From assembly GCA_950073835.1 (NCBI GenBank), contig CATMRP010000020.1:1-47803 (forward strand): a DNA stretch of 47,803 nt, given 5' to 3'. The notes under the pieces are model-generated. The model worked only from the letters and a program-made list of their open reading frames with translations, had not been told where the DNA came from and did not search any database. The DNA is from an uncultured Alteromonadaceae bacterium. GTDB lineage: Bacteria > Pseudomonadota > Gammaproteobacteria > Enterobacterales > Alteromonadaceae. The translations under genes and the position numbers were made by a program. Shown piece by piece: positions 35,003-47,730 of the stretch; position 1 is the stretch's first letter, and the number at the start of each line of letters is the position of its first letter.

Positions 35003-36031
35003 ATGAAAAAATTATTACCTGTGTGTAGCGCCGGCAGTTTGCCGAAGCCAGCCTGGCTGGCACAGCCTGAAACCCTGTGGTCACCCTGGAAGCTGGAAGG
35101 TGAAGCGCTGGTGGAAGGAAAGCAGGATGCGCTGCTGTTGTCGTTGCAGGATCAACTCCGCGCTGGGGTTGATATTGTTAGTGATGGCGAGCAATCCCGC
35201 CAGCATTTTGTCACCACGTTTATCGAGCACTTAAGTGGTGTGGATTTTGAAAATCGTAAAACGGTAAGAATTCGCAACCGCTACGATGCCAGTGTACCGG
35301 TAGTGGTGGATGCAGTGGCCAGAACAAAGCCGGTCTTTGCCGACGATGCCCGGTTCTTACGTAAACACACCAATCAGCCAATAAAATGGGCGTTACCCGG
35401 CCCGATGACGATGATTGATACCCTTTACGACGATCACTATCAGAGCCGTGAAAAACTGGCCTGGGAGTTTGCCGGCATTCTCAATCAGGAAGCTAAAGAA
35501 CTGGAGGCTGCAGGCGTTGATATTATCCAGTTCGACGAGCCGGCCTTTAACGTTTTCTTTGATGAAGTGAATGACTGGGGAATCGCGGCACTGGAAAGAG
35601 CCATTGAAGGCCTCAAATGTGAAACCGCGGTGCATATCTGCTACGGCTATGGTATCAAAGCCAACACCGACTGGAAGAAAACCCTGGGGGCTGAGTGGCG
35701 CCAGTATGAAGCGGTGTTTCCTAAACTGCAGCAGTCGAATATCGATCTGATTTCGCTGGAATGCCACAATTCACGGGTGCCCATGGAGTTAATTGAATTG
35801 CTGCGCGGTAAAAAAGTGATGGTAGGTGCTATCGATGTGGCTAACAATGCCATCGAAACGCCGCAAGAAGTTGCCGATACGCTGCGCAAAGCATTACAGT
35901 TTGTTGATGCGGATAAGCTTTATCCGTGCACGAACTGCGGCATGGCGCCGTTGCCCCGCCAAATCGCCAGCGGAAAATTAGCGGCGTTAAGTGCCGGCGC
36001 GCAAATTGTACGTGATGAGCTTGGCAGGTAG
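35003..36031 (+). CDS. mesD: MesD, core B12-independent methionine synthase
   Basis: 342 residues, matching only the C-terminal catalytic barrel of MetE. The N-terminal MetE domain is absent. Zinc-ligand candidates follow the MetE pattern: His and Cys in AVHICYGYG, Glu in ISLECHN, and Cys in CTNCGMAPLPR. FDEPAF is the homocysteine-side aspartate/glutamate motif. An ATG at 34994 would add three residues. I prefer 35003 (MKKLLP). The pairing with mesX separates it from other MetE-like fragments of unknown use. Confidence 0.9.
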   Translation: MKKLLPVCSAGSLPKPAWLAQPETLWSPWKLEGEALVEGKQDALLLSLQDQLRAGVDIVSDGEQSRQHFVTTFIEHLSGVDFENRKTVRIRNRYDASVPVVVDAVARTKPVFADDARFLRKHTNQPIKWALPGPMTMIDTLYDDHYQSREKLAWEFAGILNQEAKELEAAGVDIIQFDEPAFNVFFDEVNDWGIAALERAIEGLKCETAVHICYGYGIKANTDWKKTLGAEWRQYEAVFPKLQQSNIDLISLECHNSRVPMELIELLRGKKVMVGAIDVANNAIETPQEVADTLRKALQFVDADKLYPCTNCGMAPLPRQIASGKLAALSAGAQIVRDELGR

Positions 36032-36051
36032 CGTTACCAGGGGCGCCTTTA

Positions 36052-36519
36052 CTAGGCTTTCTTTACTATTGATGACTGGTAAACCGATATCCAGTCATCA
36101 ACGCTCACTTTGCTGACCAGTTCGCCAATCAGGTCATAGGGGATGTGTTTGGGATTTTTAAAACGAATACAACTCTTACCCATATCCAGCTTGGTAGGTA
36201 CAGCTTGGGCGTAACGGCCCCGAAACCAGCTTTCGAGCTCAGGCATGGCATAAATGCCCATATGATAAAAACCGTAATGACTTTTCTGTGCCGCCAGGTT
36301 CATAAAGGGCAATGGTAATTCGGGGTTGCAATGATAACCGGCCGGGAACAGTTGATGAGGCACCACATAGCCAATCATGTTGTAGTTGATGCATTCGCTA
36401 AACCCGGTTGGCAGGTTAGTCACTACTGCCTGGCGTAACTGCGATAAAACCTGCTGTTTTTCCTCGGGCTGAGCGGCAATGTACTGCTCTACCGATGTGA
36501 ACTGTTGAGCGTTGGTCAT
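36052..36519 (-). CDS. DUF1801 (YdhG/frataxin-like fold) protein
   Basis: 155 residues, cytoplasmic. Features of the DUF1801 family are the helix EQYIAAQPEEKQQVLSQLRQ, a middle GYVVPHQLFPAGYHC, and the C-terminal KSCIRFKNPKHIPYDLIGEL. Relatives include the Bacillus YdhG iron-chaperone-like protein, but most are uncharacterised. Convergent with mesD, 20 bases apart. Confidence 0.8.
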   Translation of the reverse strand: MTNAQQFTSVEQYIAAQPEEKQQVLSQLRQAVVTNLPTGFSECINYNMIGYVVPHQLFPAGYHCNPELPLPFMNLAAQKSHYGFYHMGIYAMPELESWFRGRYAQAVPTKLDMGKSCIRFKNPKHIPYDLIGELVSKVSVDDWISVYQSSIVKKA

Positions 36520-36705
36520 TCAAATTACCTTGTAGATTAAAACCGGCGCGTCATTGCCCGTTGCATTAGGTTTCAGGACGTGTAGTATTTTAGTTTATAA
36601 AGTATACAAGGTAAAAAATTGGCCGTCATCGGATTCTTTCAATCAGTCAGTGCTACATCGCACCGCTACGCGGGTGGTGTGGTGGGCTTATTGATTGATA
36701 TTATG

Positions 36706-36858
36706 TCACTGCTGACTGTGTTTACCCCCGGTCTGGTAAAACAGCAACTGCCAGTACCGCACTTCAGTAAACTCAATTTGTTGCCCTGCAGTTATGGCTT
36801 TTTCCACTGGTGCCTGGCCTGGTGGACTGAAAACCCAACCTCTCTCTAGTACTGCCAA
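36706..36858 (-). CDS. Doubtful small ORF or gene remnant
   Basis: The 380-base gap 36520-36911 holds no clear gene. On its minus strand a 50-codon frame from TTG 36858 reads like protein (LERGWVFSPPGQAPVEKAI, then QQIEFTEVRYWQLLFYQTGG), with a composition unlike random frames here. It lacks a ribosome site and an ATG. It may be a decayed gene end or an unrecognised small protein. A 76-codon plus-strand frame over the same DNA (36619-36849, TTG start) looks less protein-like. Confidence 0.25.
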   Translation of the reverse strand: MAVLERGWVFSPPGQAPVEKAITAGQQIEFTEVRYWQLLFYQTGGKHSQQ

Positions 36859-36860
36859 AG

Positions 36861-36877
36861 GGTGTATCTGTTACACC
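36861..36877. promoter_or_regulatory. Palindrome before the oxygenase-MFS pair
   Basis: GGTGTATCTGTTACACC has perfect six-base arms around a five-base spacer, 34 bases upstream of the oxygenase start. Symmetry and position fit an operator of a dimeric regulator. No regulator gene lies next to it, and no terminator T-run follows. Confidence 0.5.
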
Positions 36878-36911
36878 ATCATTAATTTACGTTAAATCGA
36901 TGAGAGAGATT

Positions 36912-37814
36912 ATGTCTTTACCTGTTATTCCTTTTTATTCCCATCCTGATCCCGCTCAGGCTATTCACGATTCATTGAGTGGTCTTGGGTTTATGCAAAT
37001 CAGCGACATTGGTATCGATCCCGCACTGCTTAGCAAAGTGTTCGCCATGAGTCGTGAGTTTTTCTGTGGCGATAAAGCGGTGAAAGCCCGTTGTCGCTAT
37101 CAGTCAGCACAAGAAAATTTCGGCTATCAGGGGGTGCTGGAAGAGAACCTCGACCCTGCTGCCCCCGCTGATCTCAAAGAAACGTTTACCATGCGTAATA
37201 TACTTGCCGCGTGTCCGGCGGATGAACGCTGGCCAAGTGTGGCGTTTAAGTTGTTAATGCAACAATTTTACGCTGAAGTACTCAGAGCCGCCCATGAAAT
37301 TCAACGGGTGATGGCCAGACAACTGAGCGAACAGGAACACTTTTTTACCAGAGCGCATAACGGTGAGAACATCTCATTACGCTTGTTGTATTACCCGGCT
37401 CAGGATAAAAATAAGCTGAGCGATGGGCAGTTAGGCGCAGGCGCGCACACCGATTATGGCTTTTTAACCTTGCTGTTTCAGGATAATGCCGGCGGTTTGC
37501 AAGTGCTAAATCACGAACAAAACTGGATGGATGTTCCGCCAGAGCAAGGCGCTGCAGTAGTGAACAGCGGTGATTTGCTGGAGCACTGGACCAATGGCAC
37601 CTATCGGTCTACCCTGCACCGTGTTATGCCTCGCACTAATGGCAAAGACCGGCTTTCCATTGCGATGTTTATCGACCCGGATACTGCAACAAAAGTCACG
37701 CCGCTGGCTGGCTGCGTTAACGCAAACAACCCGGCCAAATATCCAACAGTGACTGCGGGCGAACATATACAGGCCAAACTGGCCGCGTCACACAAAGCGA
37801 GGTTTGCCCAATGA
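36912..37814 (+). CDS. 2-oxoglutarate/Fe(II) oxygenase, isopenicillin-N-synthase-like
   Basis: 300 residues. The non-haem iron facial triad is present: H179 and D181 in GAHTDYG, and H236 in STLHRVMP. The RxS substrate/2OG motif follows (R247, S249 in DRLSIAMF). The N-terminal DIOX_N domain is about residues 1-120. Length and motifs match bacterial IPNS-like oxygenases of mostly unknown substrate. ATG 36912 follows GAGAGA. A start four codons earlier (36900) is possible. It overlaps the MFS gene by 4 bases, so the pair probably makes or breaks down a compound and moves it across the membrane. Confidence 0.88.
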   Translation: MSLPVIPFYSHPDPAQAIHDSLSGLGFMQISDIGIDPALLSKVFAMSREFFCGDKAVKARCRYQSAQENFGYQGVLEENLDPAAPADLKETFTMRNILAACPADERWPSVAFKLLMQQFYAEVLRAAHEIQRVMARQLSEQEHFFTRAHNGENISLRLLYYPAQDKNKLSDGQLGAGAHTDYGFLTLLFQDNAGGLQVLNHEQNWMDVPPEQGAAVVNSGDLLEHWTNGTYRSTLHRVMPRTNGKDRLSIAMFIDPDTATKVTPLAGCVNANNPAKYPTVTAGEHIQAKLAASHKARFAQ

Positions 37815-38986
37815 TGAACGCTATCAGGCCAGCGCTGCTGCTGGTCATTGCCGCTAGCGCCAGCTTTTCCATGTCGACGTTGTTCAGCTCAGTAAAACCG
37901 GTGTTACTGACCCAGTTTATACGTGAAACGGGTGTCGCTACCAGTCTGGCCGGATGGTTGGTGGCAGCGCCTTTTATTGGTATTGCGCTGGCCACTTTTG
38001 CGGTGGCCTGGTTACTGGCCAGGTTGAGCTATTTCAAACTGATAACTTATGCAGGCGCTATTCTGGTAACAGCCCAGTTTTTGCTCAGCGTGCTCTTTCC
38101 ATACCCGTTGCTCACCCTGATGTTACAACTGCTCAGTGGTCTGATGGTTGGGGTATTAATGGGGGTAACCTCTTTTTACATCGCACAGAGCCGATCGCCC
38201 GGGGTGCTCTTCGGACTGGTGGATATGATTGGTGTGTTATTAATGTCGGTTATGGTGGCCGGGGCTAGTCTGGCCACTGACAATCTGGGTATCGCCGGGG
38301 GCTTTTTGTTTAGCGGGACGTTATGTGCCGGTTACTGGATTTTAATGTATGCGTACAGGGGGCTGCCGGTCAGCATGGACGCCAGCCATGAGTCAGATAA
38401 GGTGTTACGGGTAAGTGCCCGGCCAATAGTCATTATTCTCATGGGCGTCTTATTTGTTACCTTTAGCGGTCAGGGATTTGCCTTTATGTTTTCAATGGCC
38501 GAAAAGCTGGGAATGGGGTTTGAGGCTGCCGGCAGTAAAATCGGGCTTATTTTGTTCGTTTCAGCATTTGGCTGCATAGCGGGGGGCCTCTGCAGTGCCC
38601 GGTTTGGTGCCGAACGGCCCCTGGCTATAGCGTTTATCATTTGCGGCGTCAGTTGGACAATCGCGATTAACGCTTCCTCGCAAACGGTGTTTTTGTGGGC
38701 ATTATTTCCAGCAATCACCATGTTGCAATTCAGCTTTCCGGTGCTGTTGGTGCTGGCCGGTACACTCGATTCCGGCGGTAAATGGGCAGCGGTGGCCACG
38801 CCTTTACTGACCAGCGGATTTGCCTGGGCCGCAGTGCTTGCTGGTTTCGTAGTTCAAAACTGGGATATCCGGACCCTGGCGTATTCCACGCAACTGGGTA
38901 TGGGGCTTTGTTTGCTCCTGTTGGCGGTAAGTGTCTGGCTGCGCCGGGCTGACCGATTAGCGCTGCTGACCAAAGCACTTAATTAA
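37811..38986 (+). CDS. MFS transporter coupled to the oxygenase
   Basis: 391 residues, about 12 membrane helices, opening ALLLVIAASASFSMSTLFSSVKPVLL. ATGATG gives two possible starts (37811, 37814), both overlapping the oxygenase stop. Its last bases overlap the convergent metallo-hydrolase by 4. Lacking a sugar or drug signature I recognise, the substrate is inferred only as the substrate or product of the oxygenase. Confidence 0.85.
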   Translation: MMNAIRPALLLVIAASASFSMSTLFSSVKPVLLTQFIRETGVATSLAGWLVAAPFIGIALATFAVAWLLARLSYFKLITYAGAILVTAQFLLSVLFPYPLLTLMLQLLSGLMVGVLMGVTSFYIAQSRSPGVLFGLVDMIGVLLMSVMVAGASLATDNLGIAGGFLFSGTLCAGYWILMYAYRGLPVSMDASHESDKVLRVSARPIVIILMGVLFVTFSGQGFAFMFSMAEKLGMGFEAAGSKIGLILFVSAFGCIAGGLCSARFGAERPLAIAFIICGVSWTIAINASSQTVFLWALFPAITMLQFSFPVLLVLAGTLDSGGKWAAVATPLLTSGFAWAAVLAGFVVQNWDIRTLAYSTQLGMGLCLLLLAVSVWLRRADRLALLTKALN

Positions 38987-39744
38987 TGCTGGTTAGAGCG
39001 CAAGCCCAGCGCCCGGTAAATTCTGATTTTACTGGAGTGCCAGTGATTTTTCGGCAGCGCCGGCGCCTGGGCTATCAGCGCCGGATAATCGATGTCCTCG
39101 TCTGCCAAGGGCTTCACATGAGCGCAATACACCCGGAACGGATTCAGGTGACTCACCCGCTTCAGTGAACGTTTGTATTGATTGGGATGGCATACCGGGT
39201 AGGGTGAGGATAGCCGTTTTTTCACCGATACAATTAAATCAGCCACATAGAGTTGCCGGGTTGGCAGGTGGAATAAGGATATATCGTGGTCGGTATGGCC
39301 AGGCGTGTATATCACCTGCCAGTCTGCAAATACCGGTAGACGCTGCTCGTCATTAAGCCTGATATCCGGCTCAAAGGATGGCTTATACCAGATATGCCGC
39401 TTAGGTTTACCTAACTTTCCGGCTACCCACCAGGTCAGCGCTACGTCAATGGCATGCGCGGTTCTGCCAGCGATGCCGCGATACCAGCCCGGCGCTTTAG
39501 GATGGCAGGCGAGTAACGCACCACTTCGTTGTTGTAATAACCGCGCGCCACCGGCGTGATCCGGGTGCATATGGGTAACCACAATGAGTTTAAGTGCTGA
39601 GAGTGGCAGGCCCATTTCATCACCAATATAACGACAAACGGTTTCTACATCCGCGCGGCTGCAACCATCCAGGAGCATAAGCCCGGCCTGGTCTTCAACC
39701 AGATATATATTTTCTATGTAGCCGGCAATGGCATGAAGTTGCAT
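38983..39744 (-). CDS. Metallo-beta-lactamase-fold hydrolase
   Basis: 253 residues with the zinc motif HMHPDH (H58, H60, D62, H63) and the second-site GHTDHDISLFH. It has no signal peptide and begins LHAIAGYIENIYLVEDQAGLMLLDG. It belongs to the broad MBL group that includes glyoxalase II-like and lactonase-like enzymes. Which activity it has cannot be read from the motifs. A GTG two codons upstream (39750) is an alternative start. Confidence 0.85.
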   Translation of the reverse strand: MQLHAIAGYIENIYLVEDQAGLMLLDGCSRADVETVCRYIGDEMGLPLSALKLIVVTHMHPDHAGGARLLQQRSGALLACHPKAPGWYRGIAGRTAHAIDVALTWWVAGKLGKPKRHIWYKPSFEPDIRLNDEQRLPVFADWQVIYTPGHTDHDISLFHLPTRQLYVADLIVSVKKRLSSPYPVCHPNQYKRSLKRVSHLNPFRVYCAHVKPLADEDIDYPALIAQAPALPKNHWHSSKIRIYRALGLRSNQH

Positions 39745-39802
39745 AAACACCCGCAGCTTAATTCAGTCAGCCGATAGTAGCAAAAAGTTGCTGGTCCAAC
39801 CA

Positions 39803-40909
39803 CTAGTTGGCGTTATGCACCGGGTTAGCATAGTTGGCTATCAGGTAGCTTTGAGCCTGTTCGGGCAGCTCAGCCAACTTGGCAGCAAAGCGATCGCGGC
39901 AGGCCTGGGTGAGCTCGTCGCAGCGCTGATTAGCAGCCAGATAGTTAATCGGGTATAGCTGATAGTTGTGGTGGATTTGCTGGTCGATATGCTCGGCCAA
40001 TGCTTCCGGCGTTTCGAAATCCTGGGTGATCACTTCACCAAAGTTCACGCTCACCCGGCATTTATTGCCGATGATACCCTGAATAATGCTGTCGATATCT
40101 TCAAATTCTGTTTTGTTGTAACTGCCCAGGTGCTCGCGCTGATAAAGCTCGTTGGCTTTGGCAATATCACAGGGATCGTTCTCGTAGGAAATGGCAACTG
40201 GCACGATATTTAATGATTTCATGTACTCACCGAAGGCGAGTTTTTGTTGCTTACCAGCCATGTAGAACATTTTCAGGATCGCCGGATCGGTCAGGTCCAT
40301 GCCATCTTTGGCGCGCCCTTCGCGCTGAGCTATCCAGATAGACTGCTGGTTATTCAATGAGTCTTTAATAAAATTCGATAGCTGCGTGAGAGCTTTGAGT
40401 AATTCCCGCGGGCCTTTGGCGGAACGCTTTACCACAAAACCTTTATTGAGCTTCATTAGCTCGGTGGCACTGGGCTTTTTGAGCAGGTTATCCCCAAACG
40501 CTATCAGCGCGGTTTCATGGTCGGCACGGTGCAGGGCAAAATTAACCAGCGCGGGATCCATAGCTATATCGCGATGATTAGAAATAAAAATATAGGCTGT
40601 GTTGGGGTCGAGTTTATCCAGCCCTTGTACGCTAATACCCTGACTGGTGCGCTGCAGCAGCGATTCCATAAACACCCCCACTTCGTTCTGAATGTGAGCA
40701 ACGGTTTTAAATTTGCGCCATTTCAGTCGTAGCAGCACTTTAACCAGCGGGCTCAGCAGCGACGACAGCCAACGCGGACTGTGTTCAAACCGGTGATTAA
40801 CAATAGCGTTAATAAATTCCTGATCGTTAATCAGTCGCTCTATGGACGCAGGCACTTCGGCGTCGTTGTAGGGGCGAATGTCATGATACGGATCGGCGTT
40901 ATCGGTCAT
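39803..40909 (-). CDS. PlsC-like 1-acyl-glycerol-3-phosphate acyltransferase
   Basis: 368 residues. The acyltransferase motif HX4D is present as NHRDIAMDPALV and the substrate-binding block as IWIAQREGRAKDGMDL. A long N-terminal extension begins DNADPYHDIRPYNDAEVPASI, typical of a group annotated as glycerol acyltransferases in Alteromonadales. I start it at 40909, since the reading from 41011 adds 34 residues without family similarity. It is probably a cytoplasmic-face membrane-lipid enzyme. It diverges from the thiamin operon. Confidence 0.88.
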   Translation of the reverse strand: MTDNADPYHDIRPYNDAEVPASIERLINDQEFINAIVNHRFEHSPRWLSSLLSPLVKVLLRLKWRKFKTVAHIQNEVGVFMESLLQRTSQGISVQGLDKLDPNTAYIFISNHRDIAMDPALVNFALHRADHETALIAFGDNLLKKPSATELMKLNKGFVVKRSAKGPRELLKALTQLSNFIKDSLNNQQSIWIAQREGRAKDGMDLTDPAILKMFYMAGKQQKLAFGEYMKSLNIVPVAISYENDPCDIAKANELYQREHLGSYNKTEFEDIDSIIQGIIGNKCRVSVNFGEVITQDFETPEALAEHIDQQIHHNYQLYPINYLAANQRCDELTQACRDRFAAKLAELPEQAQSYLIANYANPVHNAN

Positions 40910-41044
40910 AATGCTGGCTATGGTTACTGTTTCTGATAAAAAGCGCACATTGTACGCACATTCAGCGAATTGGGTAGTGTTGATACTATTATTCCCGGTC
41001 AAAATGACCATTTCATTAAGAGCAAACTAACTTACCTGCAGGCC

Positions 41045-41073
41045 TTGAAGTGGCAGATAGCATTCCCTATACT
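41045..41073 (+). promoter_or_regulatory. Sigma70 promoter of the thiamin operon
   Basis: TTGAAG, a 17-base spacer and TATACT are close to consensus -35 and -10 boxes. Transcription would begin near 41080, about 40 bases before the TPP aptamer. Divergent PlsC-like gene starts at 40909. Confidence 0.75.
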
Positions 41074-41120
41074 CGGTGGCAATCTGGTTGCAGAAGCTAA
41101 AAGGCTGCAATTAACGATAC

Positions 41121-41219
41121 TTGTCGGAGTGCTTCGCTATTCTTTACAGAATGCAAGCTGAGACCGCGAAAGCGGGATCCGTTGAACCTGATCAGGCTAA
41201 TACCTGCGAAGGGAACAAG
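41121..41219 (+). ncRNA. TPP riboswitch (THI element)
   Basis: The conserved aptamer parts appear in order: GGAGTGCT near 41125, CTGAGA (41158-41163), then GAACCTGATCAGG, TAATACC and GCGAAGGGAA up to about 41215. About 110 bases separate it from thiC. I see no T-rich terminator there, so TPP probably blocks ribosome access to the thiC site (AAAAGGA) and does not stop transcription. The CTCCTG near 41291 could mask that site, by inference. Confidence 0.95.
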
Positions 41220-41287
41220 GCAATATTACCCACAGTACAACACAGCACCGGAAGGTTTTGTTGTGGCTGAAGTAATCGTCTTTTTAA

Positions 41288-44730
<3,443 letters not shown>

Positions 44731-44753
<23 letters not shown>

Positions 44754-45498
44754 TTACAACCGATACAGCCGGCAACTGTTGGTGGCGGAGATGGATGAGC
44801 ATAAGCAACAGGCCTTACGCCTCGCAGACGCAGTGATTGTGGGGCTTGGCGGACTCGGTTGTGCGGTGGCGCCGTACTTAGCCGGCGCCGGGGTTGGCAG
44901 ACTAAGACTGATCGACGGTGATGAGGTGGAGCTGAGTAACCTGCCGCGACAGCCTCTTTACGGTGAACGGGATCTTGGTGAGGCCAAGGCCAGGGTGGCG
45001 AGTCTGCGCTTGCGTGACATGAACCGGACGCTGAGTGTGCAATGCTATGCCACCAGAGTGGTTGAAAGTAATGCTGAAAGCCTGCTGCAAGGGGCGTCGG
45101 TCGTGCTTGACTGCACCGACAACATGGCGTCCCGGCAATTAATTAATCGGGTCTGCTATCAGCTTGGTGTACCGCTTATATCCGGCGCTGCCAGTGGTAT
45201 GCAGGGGCAATTATTAATGTTACATCCCGACCAGACTCACGGTTGCTACAGATGCTTATACGCACCGGAGCAAAGTGAGCCTAATACATGCCTTGCCCAG
45301 GGAATCCTGGGGCCGGTAGTAGGCATCGTTGGCACGGCGCAGGCGCTACAGGCCCTGCTGTTTATGACTTCTATGGCCCCACCAAACTGGGGGGAGTTAC
45401 GGCTTTTCGATGGCTTGAGTGGTCAGTGGCAAGCCTTAAAAGTGCCCTCCCTTAAAGGGTGTCCGGTATGTGGAGAGCGCAATGCAGATTACAGTTAA
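44731..45498 (+). CDS. thiF: ThiS adenylyltransferase
   Basis: 255 residues of the MoeB/ThiF/E1-like family. The ATP site is VGLGGLGCAVAPYLAGAGVG with the downstream LPRQPLYGERDLGEAKA. Two CxxC zinc pairs follow (CYRC and CPVC near the C-terminus). It adenylates the C-terminal glycine of ThiS before sulfur transfer. AAGGAG lies before the ATG, which is inside the end of thiDE (23-base overlap). Confidence 0.95.
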
Positions 45499-45682
45499 CG
45501 ACAAGGTAACGGAAGTGGCCGAGGGCCTGAGCCTGAAACAGCTCCTCGAGCTGCTTTCGGTAGACGAAAACGGGCTTGCTCTGGCGGTGAATCAGCGGGT
45601 AATAAACCGTACATTATGGCCTCAACATGCCTTGCATGCTGACGATCAGGTAACTCTCTTTACTGTTGTCGCCGGGGGATAA
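45482..45682 (+). CDS. thiS: Sulfur-carrier protein ThiS
   Basis: 66 residues, ubiquitin-like fold, ending in the required Gly-Gly (VVAGG). It opens MQITVNDKVTEV and carries LALAVNQRVI in the core. It is the thiocarboxylate donor for ThiG. I take ATG 45482 (GGAG upstream) in place of GTG 45470. It overlaps thiF by 17 bases. Confidence 0.95.
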   Translation: MQITVNDKVTEVAEGLSLKQLLELLSVDENGLALAVNQRVINRTLWPQHALHADDQVTLFTVVAGG

Positions 45683-45685
45683 CCA

Positions 45686-46453
45686 ATGCTTAAGATTGCA
45701 GATAAAACCTTTTCATCCAGATTGTTCACCGGCACCGGCAAGTTTGCCAGCGCCACTATTATGCAGCAAGCCATTGCTGCCAGTGGTAGTGAGCTGACCA
45801 CGCTGGCTTTAAAGCGTATGGACCTGTCGCGCCGCTCAGATCAATTACTAACCCCCTTACAGCAGCTGGGTGTGCAGTTACTGCCTAACACCGCAGGAGC
45901 CCGCACGGCAAATGAGGCGGTTTACGCGGCTGAACTGGCGCGCCAGGCGCTTCACACCCACTGGGTGAAACTGGAAATTCATCCGGATCAGCGCTACTTG
46001 CTGCCAGACCCTGTGGAAACACTTAAAGCCGCAGAGCTATTGGTTAATCAGGGGTTTGTGGTATTGCCTTACTGCCCGGCCGATCCCGTATTATGCAAAC
46101 GACTGGAAGAGGTTGGCTGTGCGGCAGTGATGCCGCTGGGGGCGCCGATTGGTTCTAATCAGGGGCTGCAAACCCGCGAATTCCTGCAGATAATTGTTGA
46201 GCAGACCAGCGTACCGGTGGTGGTCGATGCAGGGATAGGCGCACCAAGTCATGCGGCCGCGGCAATGGAAATGGGGGTAGATGCGGTGCTGGTGAATACT
46301 GCTATGGCTGCCGCGCATGATCCAATCGCCATGGCAGGGGCATTTAACCATGCAGTCACAGCCGGACGCCAGGCATATGAAGCCGGTTTGGCTGCCGGGC
46401 ATAAAAGGGCGGTGGCCACCAGTCCGCCAGACGCGTTTCTGGAAGATCTATGA
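45686..46453 (+). CDS. thiG: Thiazole synthase
   Basis: 255 residues, TIM barrel with the Schiff-base lysine in WVKLEIH and phosphate-binding GIGAPSHAA. It combines DXP, ThiS-thiocarboxylate and dehydroglycine from ThiH to make the thiazole. ATG is 3 bases after thiS, with the GGGGG-A stretch of the thiS end acting as ribosome site. It overlaps thiH by 4 bases. Confidence 0.96.
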   Translation: MLKIADKTFSSRLFTGTGKFASATIMQQAIAASGSELTTLALKRMDLSRRSDQLLTPLQQLGVQLLPNTAGARTANEAVYAAELARQALHTHWVKLEIHPDQRYLLPDPVETLKAAELLVNQGFVVLPYCPADPVLCKRLEEVGCAAVMPLGAPIGSNQGLQTREFLQIIVEQTSVPVVVDAGIGAPSHAAAAMEMGVDAVLVNTAMAAAHDPIAMAGAFNHAVTAGRQAYEAGLAAGHKRAVATSPPDAFLEDL

Positions 46454-47574
46454 GTTTTGCAGACACACTGGCGGCCACCGACTGGGATGACATTCGGCTA
46501 CGCATCTATGCCAGTACCGCCAAAGATGTGGAAGCCGCCCTTAATGCGCCGCAATTAACCTTGCAGCACCTGCCGGCGTTGCTGTCGCCAGCCGCCGAGT
46601 CCTATTTGTCGGTATTAGCCAGCCGCGCCAGGCAACTTACCCGTTGCCGGTTTGGTCATACCATGCAGTTTTTTGTGCCGTTGTATTTATCAAATCTCTG
46701 TGCCAATGAATGTACCTATTGCGGGTTTTCGGCGAGTAATGCGATTCGTCGTAAAACCCTGTCTGAAGAAGAGATAAGCGCAGAAGTCGCGGTCATTAAA
46801 GCCATGGGGTTTGACAGTGTGCTGCTAGTAACCGGGGAGCACGAGCGTAAAGTTGGTATGGCCTATTTTCGCCGGGTGTTACCCCTGATCAAACCACACT
46901 TTAGTTATGTTGCGATGGAAGTTCAGCCGCTGGCCGAAGATGATTACCAGATACTTAAAACCCTGGGCGTTGATGCAGTGATGGTATATCAGGAGACTTA
47001 TCAACGACGACGCTATGCTGAATATCACACGCGGGGTAATAAACAGGATTTTGACTGGCGACTGTTAACGCCTGAGCGGTTGGCCCGTGCCGGGATGGAT
47101 AAAATCGGCCTGGGTATATTAATCGGGCTAAACGACTGGCGTGTGGATAGCTACTTTACGGCACTGCATCTGGAATATCTGCAATCCCGCTACTGGCGAA
47201 GCCGCTATAGCTTGTCGGTACCGCGACTGAGGCCCTACACGGGCGACAAGGTGAGTACGCTGGATATGACCAATCGCCAGTTACTGCAGCTTATTTGCGT
47301 GCACCGGCTGCTGAATGCAGAGGTAGAGATCAGTTTATCAACCCGTGAGTCGGCAGCTCTGAGAGACAAGCTGATGCCCTTTGGTATCACTAGTCTGAGC
47401 GCGGCATCCAGCACGCAACCGGGTGGTTATTCAGCCACAGATGAAGCACTTGAGCAGTTTAGCACCGATGATAAACGCTCACCTGAAGCGGTGGCAGACG
47501 CTGTGGTAAAGCTAGGCATGACACCGGTGTGGAAAGACTGGAGCCAGGCTTTTTCTGGTTGGAATTGCCGTTAA
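46450..47574 (+). CDS. thiH: Tyrosine lyase ThiH, radical SAM
   Basis: 374 residues. CANECTYC (C84, C88, C91) is the radical SAM cluster motif, and the family block [22 protein letters not shown] precedes it. It splits tyrosine to dehydroglycine and p-cresol. The presence of ThiH in place of the glycine oxidase ThiO is usual for anaerobe-tolerant enteric-type gammaproteobacteria. It ends the operon. No terminator hairpin is evident in the following 150 bases. Confidence 0.96.
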   Translation: MSFADTLAATDWDDIRLRIYASTAKDVEAALNAPQLTLQHLPALLSPAAESYLSVLASRARQLTRCRFGHTMQFFVPLYLSNLCANECTYCGFSASNAIRRKTLSEEEISAEVAVIKAMGFDSVLLVTGEHERKVGMAYFRRVLPLIKPHFSYVAMEVQPLAEDDYQILKTLGVDAVMVYQETYQRRRYAEYHTRGNKQDFDWRLLTPERLARAGMDKIGLGILIGLNDWRVDSYFTALHLEYLQSRYWRSRYSLSVPRLRPYTGDKVSTLDMTNRQLLQLICVHRLLNAEVEISLSTRESAALRDKLMPFGITSLSAASSTQPGGYSATDEALEQFSTDDKRSPEAVADAVVKLGMTPVWKDWSQAFSGWNCR

Positions 47575-47730
47575 TCTGGCTGGCAACCTGGCTAATTAGT
47601 CGCATTAGCTGTGTTGTGGATAGGTACTCTGGCAAATTTGTATTACTATTTTAGGAGGTGATTTTTGTAATAAACATATTGGCGGTTTTATCACTGTGTT
47701 AGAGCGGTCAGGCGAACAGTGCAAATAGTA

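Noticed and set aside
36619-36849. 76-codon plus-strand frame from TTG
   Set aside because: No recognised family, unusual Trp/Phe/Cys content, and the opposite strand reads more like protein.
47650-47670. Perfect Shine-Dalgarno-like AGGAGGTGA
   Set aside because: The only start at suitable distance is TTG followed directly by TAA, so no gene is supported. It could be a start-stop element but nothing confirms it.
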